Positions 59,501 through 64,000 are shown, numbered from the stretch's first letter. The stretch: 64,000 nt of DNA from Sipunculus nudus (GCA_026874595.1 CM049306.1:56171519-56235518), one strand, 5' to 3'. The notes: generated by a model from the letters alone, not told the origin. Numbers and translations are program-made.

Positions 59501-59980
59501 GTTTATATGCTTACCTCAGCTATATAAATCAACTTTTTTTATGAGTAGAGTTTATAACAGACTATTAATAATTTACTGTAGCAACATAAATTACATGGTA
59601 TGAGTAAATGAAACAAATTTCAGAGATAAATGATCAAATTATATTTGAGGCTAAGGGCTATCAGTATGATCTTCAATTACAAAATATTTGGTTTACACAT
59701 CTGTTAAAAATAAAATGTGTTTATCAATTTTCATATATGTTCCCATTTCTTCTATCGCCATGTATGCATACTTGACTAAGAGGGTATAGGCTTTAAGGTC
59801 TCAGGGCTGGTTATTAAATGAACAGAAGTCATTACTGTGTGGATGATATTCTGAGGGAAAATAATTCCATATCACAACTTGAACACATTTTTTATGTATA
59901 AACAAGGAATACAAACTTACAGATAGTTCATATGCCTTTAGATGTACAGATAAGGCTTGTGTTGCTGCTGTCAGCTCTTG
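5376..59980 (-). CDS. APPL1: APPL1-like BAR-PH-PTB endosomal adaptor (13 exons, both ends incomplete)
   Basis: Adaptor of the APPL family: Rab5 effectors on early endosomes that link receptors to Akt-type signalling through a BAR-PH membrane module and a C-terminal PTB domain (family knowledge). Thirteen minus-strand exons at 59921-59980, 59236-59307, 55235-55322, 50777-50818, 49878-49990, 24442-24620, 23284-23448, 21806-21890, 19336-19445, 13649-13691, 9067-9126, 7440-7528 and 5376-5519 total 1250 bases, or 416 codons plus two bases, with every junction in phase and no internal stop. Exons 1 to 7 give the BAR domain, including LLEPLVGYMQAQ. Exons 7 to 11 give the PH domain, including FFTQGGNLM and WIATINNIA. 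Exons 12 and 13 give the linker with PDAPIQFDMISP, a motif I recall in vertebrate APPL1. The amino-terminal exon(s) lie right of the window. The PTB exons were not found and probably lie left. Invertebrates usually have one APPL gene, so the 1 versus 2 label is nominal. Confidence 0.93.
5520..7439. other. APPL1 intron 12, nothing else recognised
   Basis: Non-coding AT-rich sequence. Small ORFs here are interrupted and lack family resemblance. Confidence 0.5.
7440..7528 (-). CDS. APPL1: APPL1-like exon 12 (PH-PTB linker)
   Basis: Twenty-nine codons plus two bases reading ERSPSQNSKTKNGGHDSDGP and then GSKAGDSGV. It is low-complexity, Ser/Gly/Asp-rich linker, so homology is weak. The call rests on clean splice signals (TTTTAG acceptor, GTAGGT donor) and on phases that fit both neighbours. 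Confidence 0.78.
8150..8640. repeat. Dispersed repeat G with TTGACCTTGAAGATC motif
   Basis: Contains TTGACCTTGAAGAT, CCAAGGTGACC and AGAACTTGGTTGA blocks. The same blocks recur near 25370-25700 and 56000-56260. Confidence 0.5.
8693..9030. mobile_element. TA-flanked MITE, copy 2
   Basis: About 338 bp and nearly identical to copy 1, with the same inverted ends. TA lies at 8691-8692 and 9031-9032. It ends only 36 bp from exon 11 of APPL1. Confidence 0.85.
9067..9126 (-). CDS. APPL1: APPL1-like exon 11 (last PH helix)
   Basis: Exactly 20 codons, WIATINNIAKDSSYTRNRRK, matching WICTINNISK in the C-terminal PH helix of APPL1. Phase 0 at both ends. The acceptor is TGTTTACAG and the donor GTGAGC. 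A MITE ends about 36 bp downstream of the exon. Confidence 0.92.
10548..12701 (+). mobile_element. Family B element, copy 1 (280-bp units with GGTGGCGCCACC)
   Basis: Starts ACTAGA, then the hairpin GTAGTCG-ACAAG-CGACTAC and GTATCCGCCAAAA. About six ~280-bp units follow; GTAGGTGGCGCCACCTGTCA recurs at 11101, 11381, 11660, 11940 and 12219. Each unit has a second palindrome in GCAGGTGGCGCCACCTTTT. A CGGCGGCGGCGG tract near 12640 precedes the terminal hairpin, where TTTTGGCGGATAC is the exact inverse of the left GTATCCGCCAAAA. No coding capacity. Confidence 0.82.
12760..12835. repeat. Purine-rich GA/G tract
   Basis: A run of G and GA repeats on the plus strand inside the family-D body. The second D copy has a shorter G-run at the same place. 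Confidence 0.8.
13649..13691 (-). CDS. APPL1: APPL1-like exon 10 (PH domain, 43-bp micro-exon)
   Basis: One completing base plus 14 codons reading TVILQAENERERDE, matching SSILQAESKKDHEE in APPL1. The acceptor is CTTTAG and the donor is a strong GTAAGTAT. It is too short to be called as an ORF but is fixed by phase on both sides. A family-D repeat ends about 20 bp past the donor. Confidence 0.9.
13722..13738. repeat. (AAT)n microsatellite
   Basis: Short ATAATAATAATAATAAT run 30 bases upstream of APPL1 exon 10. Confidence 0.8.
13785..13975 (-). mobile_element. tRNA-derived SINE-like element
   Basis: Read on the minus strand it has CAGTTGAGGGGTAAAATGCTC (A-box region) and a degenerate B box, GGGTTAGATCCCAGG. 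A non-tRNA body follows with GGGTTCTCTAGTTTCCTCC. Diverged, so boundaries are approximate. Confidence 0.5.
14051..16955 (+). mobile_element. Family A element, copy 1 (288-bp units rich in TGACCT half-sites)
   Basis: Starts ACTAGACATTTC, then the hairpin TGGCACC-GCA-GGTGCCA and GTATCCCCAGACATAGTA. Seven ~288-bp units follow (GTCTTGCTTTTCCAATGGG near 14286, 14573, 14863, 15152, 15440, 15728, 16018). Then a unique part carries AGGTGGCGCCACCAG near 16609, then a CGG run at 16884-16909. The terminal hairpin is GTATCCCCCGAC-TTT-GTCTGGGGATAC. The multiple ~65-residue ORFs here are repeats of one unit read through, not genes. Confidence 0.82.
16884..16909. repeat. (CGG)n microsatellite at the end of family A
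   Basis: GCGGCGGCGGCGGCGGCGGC just before the 3' hairpin. Copy 2 has a shorter, interrupted version near 54966-54986. Confidence 0.85.
17190..17261. repeat. (TA)n microsatellite
   Basis: About 70 bases of TA repeats. It produces an artefactual Ile-Tyr ORF on the minus strand. Confidence 0.9.
18811..19335. other. APPL1 intron 9 remainder, nothing recognised
   Basis: AT-rich non-coding sequence between the TIR element end and exon 9. Confidence 0.5.
19336..19445 (-). CDS. APPL1: APPL1-like exon 9 (PH domain)
   Basis: Thirty-six codons plus two bases. It starts VAGSLLLDLNEDGTV and contains DVDDRRFVFQIT, matching DCEDRRYCFQIT of APPL1. The acceptor is AAATGCAG and the donor GTAAGG. The last two bases join the next exon as Lys. 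Confidence 0.93.
19753..21780. mobile_element. Foldback element with long modular inverted termini
   Basis: Left arm (to about 20165) and right arm (from about 21435) are inverted copies rich in CCCAGATTAGAATCTGG-type palindromes and GGCCAGCCCAGAT modules. Outer ends match as TAATATATATGTCGAGGCCC and its inverse. The central ~1.3 kb is AT-rich with no coding capacity. The right end lies ~25 bp from APPL1 exon 8, and the element fills most of intron 8. Confidence 0.7.
21008..21026. repeat. Poly-G tract
   Basis: GTGGG followed by a run of G inside the foldback element. Confidence 0.8.
21806..21890 (-). CDS. APPL1: APPL1-like exon 8 (PH domain)
   Basis: Encodes KQALIATKWEWCYFFTQGGN and then LMCQTKDE. 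The FTQGGNLM block is almost identical to vertebrate APPL1. The acceptor is TCTCTTGCAG and the donor GTTGGG is weak. The next exon resumes V-A-G in frame. The end of a 2-kb inverted-repeat element lies only about 25 bp downstream of the donor. Confidence 0.93.
21891..23283. other. APPL1 intron 7, nothing recognised
   Basis: AT-rich non-coding sequence with no clear repeat family. Confidence 0.5.
23284..23448 (-). CDS. APPL1: APPL1-like exon 7 (BAR end, BAR-PH linker, PH start)
   Basis: Starts with one base completing Ser and ends with two bases of a split Ser. It reads VQGEMATQTKKTVEMIDSIE, then a Pro-rich stretch (MPYIPPNPSLSQ), then KSGYLLLR opening the PH domain, like RKAGYLNAR in APPL1. 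The acceptor is CTTGTTACAG and the donor GTAGTG. Confidence 0.93.
23512..23549. repeat. (AT)n microsatellite
   Basis: Uninterrupted TA repeats in intron 6 of APPL1, near exon 7. Confidence 0.9.
24442..24620 (-). CDS. APPL1: APPL1-like exon 6 (BAR domain core)
   Basis: The most conserved exon, with 59 codons plus two bases. It contains MHYYSSLNALQYKRK, LLEPLVGYMQAQKTFF and IEDFLGNISASIR, close to MHYFCALNTLQYKKK and LLEPLLGYMQAQISFF of APPL1. The acceptor is TTCTTTACAG and the donor GTAAAA. Confidence 0.96.
24666..24790. repeat. 25-bp minisatellite, 5 copies
   Basis: AAGGCTATGTTATTATGCTG with a short variable tail repeats every 25 bases. It lies 45 bases upstream of APPL1 exon 6, so close to its acceptor. 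Confidence 0.9.
25370..25700. repeat. Dispersed repeat G, second copy
   Basis: Carries TTGACCTTGGTCAGGGTCAC, TTTTGGTAGAAACATTTCAC and TTGACCTTGAAGATCCAGGT. The landmarks and order are shared with 8150-8640. Confidence 0.5.
26195..26520. mobile_element. TA-flanked MITE, copy 3 (diverged)
   Basis: Same inverted ends (GGTATGGTTCTCAGGC and CTGAGAACCATCCC...GGCC) as copies 1 and 2, with more substitutions and GC-to-AT changes inside. Confidence 0.75.
26590..26730. repeat. Short tandem repeat with TTAGTAAGTCACATG
   Basis: TCACATGTACATTAAACTC and AGTAAGTCACATG modules repeat irregularly five or six times. Confidence 0.7.
26836..31077. mobile_element. 4.2-kb element with ~780-bp terminal inverted repeats
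   Basis: Left arm 26836-27627 and right arm about 30309-31077 are diverged inverted copies. The outer ~120 bases of each arm hold a cluster of TGCCAGATGCGCCACT/TGCCATATGCGC motifs in both arms. The 2.7-kb centre has no supportable ORF. It holds a diverged direct duplication (TTCACACCAAACCCGAACRAT near 28425 and 29545). A non-autonomous TIR element; no transposase remains to assign a superfamily. Confidence 0.75.
31240..31760. repeat. 33-bp minisatellite upstream of the FReD gene
   Basis: Degenerate tandem unit of about 33 bases with consensus AATGGACCATTCCTCTTGTC-ATAACCAAACTCT, roughly 14 copies. Confidence 0.85.
31850..32160. repeat. ~100-bp tandem repeat, about 3 copies
   Basis: ACAATATGTTTAATAGTGGTAAACATA and AACACCTTGTCAATA landmarks recur about every 98-105 bases. 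It ends ~400 bases before the FReD TATA box. Confidence 0.7.
32564..32570 (+). promoter_or_regulatory. TATA box of the FReD gene
   Basis: TATATAA (within GGTATATAAAGG) lies 65 bases upstream of the ATG at 32635. This predicts transcription starting near 32595-32600 and a 5' leader of about 35-40 bases. This is inference from spacing. Confidence 0.6.
32635..32737 (+). CDS. FReD protein exon 1 (signal peptide)
   Basis: ATG with A at -3 (AGACATGG), 34 codons plus one base. It encodes the signal peptide and a short linker ending GKPP. Donor GTATTT. The start is chosen because it heads a hydrophobic leader just downstream of a TATA box and its phase fits exon 2. Confidence 0.88.
32635..38457 (+). 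CDS. Secreted fibrinogen-related domain protein (4 exons, complete)
   Basis: Exons 32635-32737, 35206-35285, 37633-37798 and 38075-38457 join in phase into a 243-residue protein. Residues 1 to about 19 form a signal peptide (MARPVYILLCLVALLTAES). After a short linker with GKQGKPPG, a fibrinogen-related (FReD) domain fills residues 36-243. Landmarks are CHELW at 36, LIQQRVDGTVNF, YRKGFGD, YWAGLQNIYHLT, FATFD, WWYNAC and the closing GIFFSSWKGYGYSVKT. FReD proteins such as ficolins and tenascin or angiopoietin ends bind glycans or receptors outside the cell, and molluscs use many as immune lectins (family knowledge). Cys pairs 36/64 and 183/196 match the usual disulfides. Cys199 is extra, and the usual Asp-rich calcium site is reduced to DKPDK. 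N-glycosylation sequons occur at N55 and N65. There is no coiled coil or long collagen stalk. The gene is nested in APPL1 intron 5 on the opposite strand. Confidence 0.93.
32860..33400. repeat. ~60-bp degenerate tandem repeat in FReD intron 1
   Basis: GATAGACCAGGTATCACTGT, ATGTATCATATACAAA and CATCCAGGTATGAGCT modules recur about eight times with deletions. Confidence 0.75.
33774..34236. mobile_element. Small TIR element (possible hAT-type MITE)
   Basis: GCAGGGCTCAACATAAACTT on the left mirrors AGTAAATGTTGAGCCCTGC on the right. Inside are inverted TACTTGCCCT and GGACAAGTAG motifs. CAGGG-type ends recall hAT elements, but I see no 8-bp target duplication. Lies in FReD intron 1. Confidence 0.55.
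34918..35165. repeat. Palindrome-rich block before FReD exon 2
   Basis: Repeats of inverted modules such as GCAGATTTTAAACCTGCC, GCAGGTTTTAAACTTGCC and CACCTAGGTG. They are similar in style to the foldback arms at 19753-21780. It ends about 40 bases before the exon 2 acceptor. Confidence 0.6.
35206..35285 (+). CDS. FReD protein exon 2 (domain start)
   Basis: Acceptor ATTTGCAG. The codons read G-CHELWLEGVRTPGIQTIYPN and then GSYPIK, the typical FReD opening where a Cys begins the domain and GxYxI follows. The donor is GTCAGT, phase 0. Confidence 0.9.
35395..36262 (-). mobile_element. tRNA-derived SINE with amplified B-box segment
   Basis: On the minus strand it reads GGTAGAGCACACAACTCAAAG then CTGGGAGTTCAAATCTCAGC, a tRNA-like head with B box GTTCAAATC. 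It ends in a body shared with the SINE at 48800-48965 (CCTACCCAAAGTGTGCTCC versus CCTACCCAGGGTGAGCTCC). The B-box segment is expanded into the array at 35511-36230. Confidence 0.7.
35511..36230. repeat. 28-bp minisatellite, about 25 copies
   Basis: Unit CTCAGCTGAGATTTGAACTCACTATCTC on the plus strand, allowing for the usual start offset. Each unit holds the palindrome CTCAGCTGAG and, on the minus strand, GAGTTCAAATCTC, a perfect Pol III B-box core in most copies. Located in FReD intron 2. Confidence 0.93.
37360..37560. repeat. Degenerate family-A-like fragment in FReD intron 2
   Basis: CAGTGACCTTGACCTCAAAATT, TATTGGTAGGTAACCAATATGTG and GTGACCTTGACCTTGC resemble a decayed family-A unit just upstream of FReD exon 3. 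Confidence 0.45.
37633..37798 (+). CDS. FReD protein exon 3
   Basis: Acceptor ATTACAG, 55 codons plus one base. VYCNNTED carries the second Cys. It continues through the family signature Q-R-x-DGTVNF...YRKGFGD and YWAGLQNIYHLT. The donor is GTAGTG. Confidence 0.94.
38075..38457 (+). CDS. FReD protein exon 4 (domain end and stop)
   Basis: Acceptor CTATGCCAG after a pyrimidine tract. It encodes residues 117(part)-243, including LRVDAWDW, the degenerate calcium loop, WWYNACSRC, NGHYYTGG and the C-terminal strand, ending at TAA 38455-38457. Confidence 0.95.
38458..39070 (+). other. Probable 3' UTR of the FReD gene with candidate poly(A) signals
   Basis: AT-rich non-coding sequence after the stop. 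ATTAAA at 38603-38608 and AATAAA at 39064-39069 are the candidate polyadenylation signals. Which one is used cannot be told from sequence. Confidence 0.4.
39071..40535. other. Non-coding sequence downstream of the FReD gene
   Basis: AT-rich. Two diverged copies of GCATGTGACCAGTGACCTTGACC (39630 and 40254), each after CCAATCAGCAGCT-like sequence, hint at an old duplication. No exon seen. Confidence 0.45.
40803..42507 (+). mobile_element. Family C element, copy 2
   Basis: Starts ACTAGA, then the TGCCCCCGCCTGGGGCA hairpin. About eight ~183-bp units follow, with GGAGCCGTAAAAC near 41566, 41750, 42106 and 42286. A GACGGAAGGACAG tract leads to an intact terminal hairpin, ATGCCCTGGCCAC-TTT-GTGGCGGGGGCAT. 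Its terminus is more complete than copy 1. Confidence 0.8.
43741..45384 (+). mobile_element. Family D element, copy 2 (uninterrupted)
   Basis: Left end AACAAGGGACCCATGGGTC. Right end GCTCAGATGACTTACAGTAAGCTGAGC, preceded by a GACGGACGGATGGATGG tract. It is collinear with copy 1 at 9815-13629 but lacks the family-B insertion. Confidence 0.8.
47277..48266. mobile_element. Pogo/Tigger-like non-autonomous TIR element
   Basis: Inverted ends CAGTAGAACGTCGAATATCCGAAC and its mirror GTTCGGATATTCGACGTTCTACTG, flanked by TA on both sides (47275-47276, 48267-48268). CAGT...ATATCCGAAC-type ends with TA duplication are characteristic of the pogo/Tigger branch. 990 bp without a transposase ORF. Confidence 0.8.
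48800..48965 (-). mobile_element. tRNA-derived SINE (unamplified relative)
   Basis: Minus strand reads GGGGTAGAGCACAGGGCTC, AAAGCTGGGAGATTGTGAGT and TGGAATCTCACCC. It is tRNA-like, with one copy of the segment that is amplified at 35511-36230, followed by the same body. Confidence 0.65.
49878..49990 (-). CDS. APPL1: APPL1-like exon 5 (BAR domain)
   Basis: Encodes EHEQALLKFMKLPKKRDNEK and then LRHEANEDLYAMRKKFHQ. The vertebrate match is RYSRLSKKRENDKVKYEVTE, followed by DVYTSRKKQHQ. Two leading bases complete a Glu codon and it ends in phase 0. The acceptor is ATTAATTTAG and the donor GTAAGT. The 25-kb intron with the nested FReD gene follows. Confidence 0.93.
49991..50776. other. APPL1 intron 4 with TG/TCTG-rich tract
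   Basis: No exon seen. A TGTGTGT/CTGTCTG-rich low-complexity stretch at 50450-50730 yields spurious Cys-rich ORFs. A lone GTGGCGCCATC occurs near 50210. Confidence 0.6.
50777..50818 (-). CDS. APPL1: APPL1-like exon 4 (BAR domain, 42-bp micro-exon)
   Basis: A 42-base exon encoding VTTIGNMYQMAGN, with two leading bases and one trailing base completing split codons. The acceptor is TTTTTCAG and the donor GTAAGG. It matches LTLKEVFQIASN of APPL1, and the next exon continues E-H-E where vertebrates have D-H-D. It is too short to be found as an ORF and is placed by phase and homology. Confidence 0.85.
51480..51770. repeat. Degenerate TGTCCTTGACCTTCTG repeat
   Basis: GTCCTTGACCTTCTGGATTATGTCA-like units of about 30-40 bases repeat with substitutions, just left of family A copy 2. 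Again rich in TTGACCT half-sites. Confidence 0.65.
51854..55036 (+). mobile_element. Family A element, copy 2
   Basis: Same left end, hairpin, ~288-bp units, unique part with AGGTGGCGCCACCAG near 54691, CGG run and terminal hairpin as copy 1. It has eight units (GTCTTGC landmarks near 52087, 52373, 52661, 52951, 53238, 53526, 53814, 54102) instead of seven. Confidence 0.85.
55235..55322 (-). CDS. APPL1: APPL1-like exon 3 (BAR domain)
   Basis: Reads LSSVQQVLVTQLGDGMMYP and then LNKFLQADLE, matching LSSCHAVLSTQLADAMMFP in APPL1. It is 29 codons plus one base. The acceptor is TGTTACAG and the donor GTATTT. The last G joins AA of the next exon to make GAA (Glu). Confidence 0.9.
55496..55797. mobile_element. 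TA-flanked MITE, copy 4 (diverged)
   Basis: GGTATGGTTCTCAGGCAC on the left and TGCCTGAGAACCATACC on the right, with a shortened and diverged centre. Confidence 0.75.
56000..56260. repeat. Dispersed repeat G, third copy
   Basis: TTATTTGACCTTGAAGATGAAGGTCAATGTGACC and a preceding AAGTTATGCTATTTACAGAAATC block resemble the copies at 8150 and 25370. Confidence 0.45.
57490..57580. repeat. CAGATGGA tract with element-like 3' end
   Basis: GATGGACAGATGGACAGATAG followed by ACAATAATATGTCCTGTC resembles the right ends of families D and E. No matching left end could be placed, so probably a fragment. Confidence 0.4.
58243..58895. mobile_element. TIR element with internal duplication
   Basis: ATAGGTGCATTATGC...TTGAACTTCAGGGG on the left mirrors CCCCTGAAGTTCAGC...TATTATGCACCTAT on the right. 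Inside, two diverged ~200-bp direct copies (GTGAACCCACTTTTG... and GTGAACTCACATTTG..., both with TTTTGTCAA-GACATC) lie in tandem. No real ORF. Confidence 0.65.
59236..59307 (-). CDS. APPL1: APPL1-like exon 2 (BAR domain)
   Basis: Twenty-four codons beginning KFPLESDDSILISTLKQF and ending YLDE, matching the RFPLGGDDEVMSSTLQQF segment of APPL1. The acceptor follows a T-run (TTTTTTTCAG) and the donor is GTATTC. Phase 0 at both ends. Confidence 0.88.
59921..59980 (-). CDS. APPL1: APPL1-like exon 1 of those visible (BAR helix 1)
   Basis: Twenty codons reading QELTAATQALSVHLKAYELS, matching the NELSAATH... segment near residue 50 of vertebrate APPL1. The acceptor is TATTTTGCAG and the donor GTAAGT. 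It starts and ends in phase 0. No more upstream coding exon was recognised between 59981 and the window end. Confidence 0.85.
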
Positions 59981-60095
59981 CTGCAAAATAAAAATAGTCG
60001 ACATTCGAAATCAACAGTCAATATGAAATGATCTTGTTTCCCTTTGTATTTTCGATTTGCTACCCTTACCCAACACTCTTCTTCAAATATAAATA

Positions 60096-60203
60096 CAGTG
60101 GAATCCCCCCTTGTGACCACCCCACAATTGCTACCACCCCCACAATTAGGACCACTTTTCTTTGGTCAGTCCCCAAGGTTGTCGTAATTGTGGGGTTCCA
60201 CTT
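60096..60203. mobile_element. ~108-bp MITE with CAGTGGAA ends
   Basis: TACAGTGGAATCCCCCC on the left and GTGGGGTTCCACTTTA on the right with nearby TA. The interior has ACCACCCCCACAATTAGGACC and its inverse-like GTCGTAATTGTGGGG. Short pogo-type derivative. Confidence 0.55.
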
Positions 60204-61734
60204 TATACACTTTTCCTGTCTTTTTTAAAAGGTTTGTGAATTATGAGGGGGCTTTCAGTTTGATAATATATTTTTTACCTTCCATTCCATATTTGATTCA
60301 ATAATTAGTATAAGCAGATTTTTTTTATAAAACCAAAAATACAAAAACATATAATAAACAAACTGACTTGATTCAAAGGTAAAGAATGAATTAAAATTTA
60401 ACTGAGTGTGCCATTACATTATATTGTTGCACCTCTACTTTTAAGTAAGTTAGCACAGGTCTTATTTTTATCTGAGGTAAGGCCTTCACTGCTTTCAATG
60501 TGACCTTATTATCCAAGGTTTTCCTGTTACAGCCGATACTGGTTAAGTGGTACCTCTAATACTCCAGTTGTCCTCATTTACAGGGAAAGCGGTTTGAATT
60601 TATAGTGGCAGTGGCAGCTACCAATATTCCAACACAGGCTGTGAGAGTACACATATTCCAACATTCATTCAAAAATTGTGAGAGTCAATTAAATTCTAAT
60701 ATTCCAACAAAGGTTGTGAGATCAAGTCAATATATTCCAACAATATCATCAATATCAACAATAATCCAACAATACAACCAACTCCCATCCATGACAAACA
60801 TAATGGACAAAGGGGTTCATTAAAGCTGAGGAGACCAAGTCAGCTAAGCTCTGTTTGTTATTCATTAAAGCTGAGGAGACTAAGTCAGCTAAGCTCTGAG
60901 TAACAAACAGTCACAATACATGTACAGAACTGATCAATATACCATATATAATGAGCACTGGATGCTATGTTCAGATGTCAATACTCAATTTTCAAGATAG
61001 AATCCTTTGTTGCAATATTATCTACATCCTGTAAATGTGGCTGCTGGCTTCACTCATTTCCTGACACTTCATATTACAGTCTGACTCCAGGCCTGATAAG
61101 CCCTGAAACCTGATGAAGCCTACCAAAGCCCTAATTAGTGCTAAGGGTCAAAAGTTGTACTCCAGTAGATAACATTCACTAATATGAATTGAAAAAGGAC
61201 CGATTTATGTGAAACAAAACTGGTAAAAGCTACCAAGATGGTAGCAACCAAGCCTCTTTGTTGTAATGCAATGAAGACTCTTAAAAACTGTTCATGATAT
61301 TACTTATTGATTGTATACAGCACCTTTATTAGTCCTTGCTATATAATCTTACTGAAAGTAAGTGATGCCCTATGGCTAGTATCCCCAGTGACCTTGACAA
61401 GACACCCATAAAAATATGCAATTTCCTCTGACTAGTAGGGATGCTGAATGAAGACGTGCTAAATCTTAAAATTTTCAGTCAATTCTTTTACATTCCCCTC
61501 ACACTCAAGTTTTGATATAACTATCCAAGATGAAAGACTCACGATTGGTTTGATTCCCCAAACCAACATTCACTTATTCAGACAATATTCCTAGGTTCAT
61601 TCATGTATAGTTTATGGTACATTTGTAAATTCATTTGTGAACAAGCACACACACACAACTGGGTAAGAATGATTACTCTCCTGGTGAACCAATTTCATAA
61701 ACACATGGTAAATGCCTGTGGCACAAGTTAATTG

Positions 61735-62040
61735 TACTGATCAACCCAACAGATGAATATTCTATCTGCAAAAAAGATCAACCCCTAAAGAGGAATATTC
61801 TATCTGCAAAAAAGATCAACCAACCAGAGGAATATTCTATCTGCAAAAAATGTTCAACCCACAGAGGAATATTCTATCTGCAAAAGAGATCAACCCCACA
61901 GAAGAATATTCTATCTGCAAAAGATATCAACCCCACAGAAGAATATTCCATCTGCAAAAATGATCAATCCCACAGAGGAATATTCTATCTGCAAAAAAGA
62001 TCAACCCCACAGAGGAATATTCTATCTGCCAAAGAGAGCT
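61735..62040. repeat. ~38-bp minisatellite, 8 copies
   Basis: GAGGAATATTCTATCTGCAA then AAAAGATCAACCCCACA repeats about every 38-39 bases. Confidence 0.9.
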
Positions 62041-62635
62041 TAGTTAAGGTCACTCATTCAGCACTTTAGATACAGTTATATCATCTCAAAGGCCACAAGT
62101 ATGAAGTAGGACACACTGACTGGACAATTTGTCCAAGAGCACACACAAAGTTCACACATGTATCTGATATTCAGCAAAAACATAGCTCCAGTCTTGTCTT
62201 GAAAATTTCATGTTGAGACATGTTGAAATATAAAGCTATTCTTGGTAACAGAGGGCTGGACAACAGGCCAGGCTGGCAGGATGATGATAGGCAACAACTT
62301 TCTAAACACAAGCATTAATGACAGTCAGTGGAGTGAAAATGAGAATGCTGTTTTTACTTTTATTCATAGCTCACCCAAGCATTAACCATTTCATTATAAA
62401 ATCGAACATTTATAAATACCAAAATTAACCAGATTATTTTTAAAGACACTCTTCATACTTCTTACAATATAGATGCAGAAATAATTTGAATTTAAAAATC
62501 CAAGAATTATTTCATAATGAATGCAATATCAAACCATTAGAATTATGGCTAAAAGTTAAGGGTTAATCTTTGTCTTTCTGGGGGAGGGTATGGGGTCAGT
62601 TCTCATATCATGTACCTTAAACAAGCAAATTTAAA

Positions 62636-64000
62636 TAGAATACATTTAGTCGACAAGCGACTACGTGTATCCAACAAAATCAGAGTATGACGGTGAAATG
62701 AGGCATGGATTGAGTTGCAAGGGGAAATAGAGTTAGATGTGTTACATATTAGCATGAATGTCTGCCACGTAAACATGATTGTAGGTGGTGCCACCTGTTA
62801 TTTGAATGAGAAACTATCCAAGATGTATACACATGCAAAATTTCAGGTGGAATAGTCAAACTACTGCCAAGATATGAGTGATTTTTATCCCACAGCAGAC
62901 AAACAGATGGATGCTGTGCAAAAAAGGTTACAGGTGGCGCCACCAGTTTTGTGTATGATAAAGAGCTATGTGAGATCCAAACACATGCAAAACTTCAGGA
63001 AAATACATCAAACCATTCCAGATATTAGCATGGATATCTGCAGCATGAACGTGATTGTAGGTGGCGACACCTGTCATAAAATCAAGAAAGCTATCCAGGA
63101 TGTATATGCATACCAAATATCAGGTGTATAAAACAAACCACTGCCGAGTTATGAGTGTTTTTAACCTAAGTCAACCTAACAGATGAACGCTGTGCAAAAA
63201 TAATTGTAGGTTGCGCCACCGGTTTCTTGTATGATAAAGAGCTAGGTGAGATCTAAACACATGCAAATTTTCAGGAAGATACATCAAATCAGTCCAGAGA
63301 TATAAGCATGGATGTCTGCAGTGTGAATGTGAATGTAGGTGGCGCCACCTGTCATAAAATCAAGAAGGCTATCAAGCATGTATCCACATGCCAAATTTCA
63401 AGTGAATAAGTCAAACTTCTGCTGAGATATGAGTGATTTTAGCCAAAGTCAAACTAACAGATGAATGCTGTGCAAAAATGGTTGCAGGTGGCGCCACCAA
63501 TTTCTTGTATGATAAAGAGCTATGTGAGATCTAAACACATGCAAATTGTCAGGAAGATACATCTAACCAGTAATGGGATATAAGCATGGATGTCTGCAGC
63601 TTGAACGTTAATGTAGGTGGCATCACCTGTCATAAAATCAAGAAAGCTATCCTGGATGTATATGCATGCCGAATTTTAGGTGAATCAGTCAAACCACTGC
63701 AGAGATACGAGTGATTTTAACCCAAGGCAGATGAACAGATGGACGCTGTGCAAAAATGGTTGCAGGTGGTGCCACCATTTTTTGTGTATATTATAAAGCT
63801 ATCTGAGGGCTACATTTATACAAAATTTTTTTCCTGATTGGTCAAACCAGTCCCAAAATATGTGGGTTAATGTGTCAAAACAGACACACAGATTGACGCA
63901 CTGGAGAGGGGAAAGTTCAGAGGTCAATGCCGAATGGTAAGGCACCAGTTCACATGTGACCCAATAATTGGTGTAAGTTTCGGAAAATTCAGTCCAGTAG
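62636..64000 (+). mobile_element. Family B element, copy 2 (runs off the window)
   Basis: Starts TAGAATAC, then the same TAGTCGACAAGCGACTA hairpin. Units have GTAGGTGGCGCCACCTGTCA and CAGGTGGCGCCACC positions (62781, 62934, 63057, 63207, 63336, 63485, 63613, 63765), several with single substitutions. Compared with copy 1, about 100 bases of the right end lie beyond the window. Confidence 0.8.

Overview
The window is metazoan nuclear DNA: genes are split into short exons with GT/AG splice sites, introns are long and AT-rich, and there are no dense ORFs or operons. The dispersed elements built from internal tandem arrays (pearl/Helentron-like), the tRNA-derived SINEs and a fibrinogen-related lectin-like gene all suggest a lophotrochozoan, most likely a bivalve mollusc. 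That assignment is inference.

Two protein-coding genes can be supported. The minus strand carries an APPL1-type Rab5-effector adaptor gene that spans almost the whole window. Thirteen exons run from 59980 down to 5376. Their reading phases join without a break into 416 codons covering most of the BAR domain, the PH domain and the start of the linker before the PTB domain. The first coding exon(s) lie to the right of the window, and the PTB exons lie to the left or were not recognised. Inside its 25-kb intron (24621-49877), on the opposite strand, sits a complete four-exon gene (32635-38457). It encodes a 243-residue secreted fibrinogen-related domain (FReD) protein and has a TATA box at 32564.

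Repeats fill most of the rest. Family A (14051-16955; 51854-55036) has ~288-bp units packed with nuclear-receptor half-sites. Family B (10548-12701; 62636 to the window end) has ~280-bp units, each with two copies of the palindrome GGTGGCGCCACC. Family C (128-2387; 40803-42507) has ~180-bp units. Family D has copies at 9815-13629 and 43741-45384 and a large array-bearing relative at 40536-46624. Family E is at 525-1209, and a related block F at 3880-5115. Families A-D share one plan: a 5' hairpin, a short inverted terminal motif, an internal array and a 3' terminal hairpin; A, B, C and E begin with ACTAGA. They are nested in one another: E in C, B in D, C and D in the larger D-type array, A in a TIR transposon. 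Several empty target sites can be read from sister copies.

Other mobile DNA includes a ~338-bp TA-flanked MITE family (4 copies), a pogo/Tigger-like 990-bp element (47277-48266), a 4.2-kb element with ~780-bp inverted termini (26836-31077), a 2-kb foldback element (19753-21780), and smaller TIR elements. A SINE in the FReD gene has had its Pol III B-box segment amplified about 25-fold into a 28-bp minisatellite (35511-36230). No rRNA, tRNA gene or CRISPR array was found.
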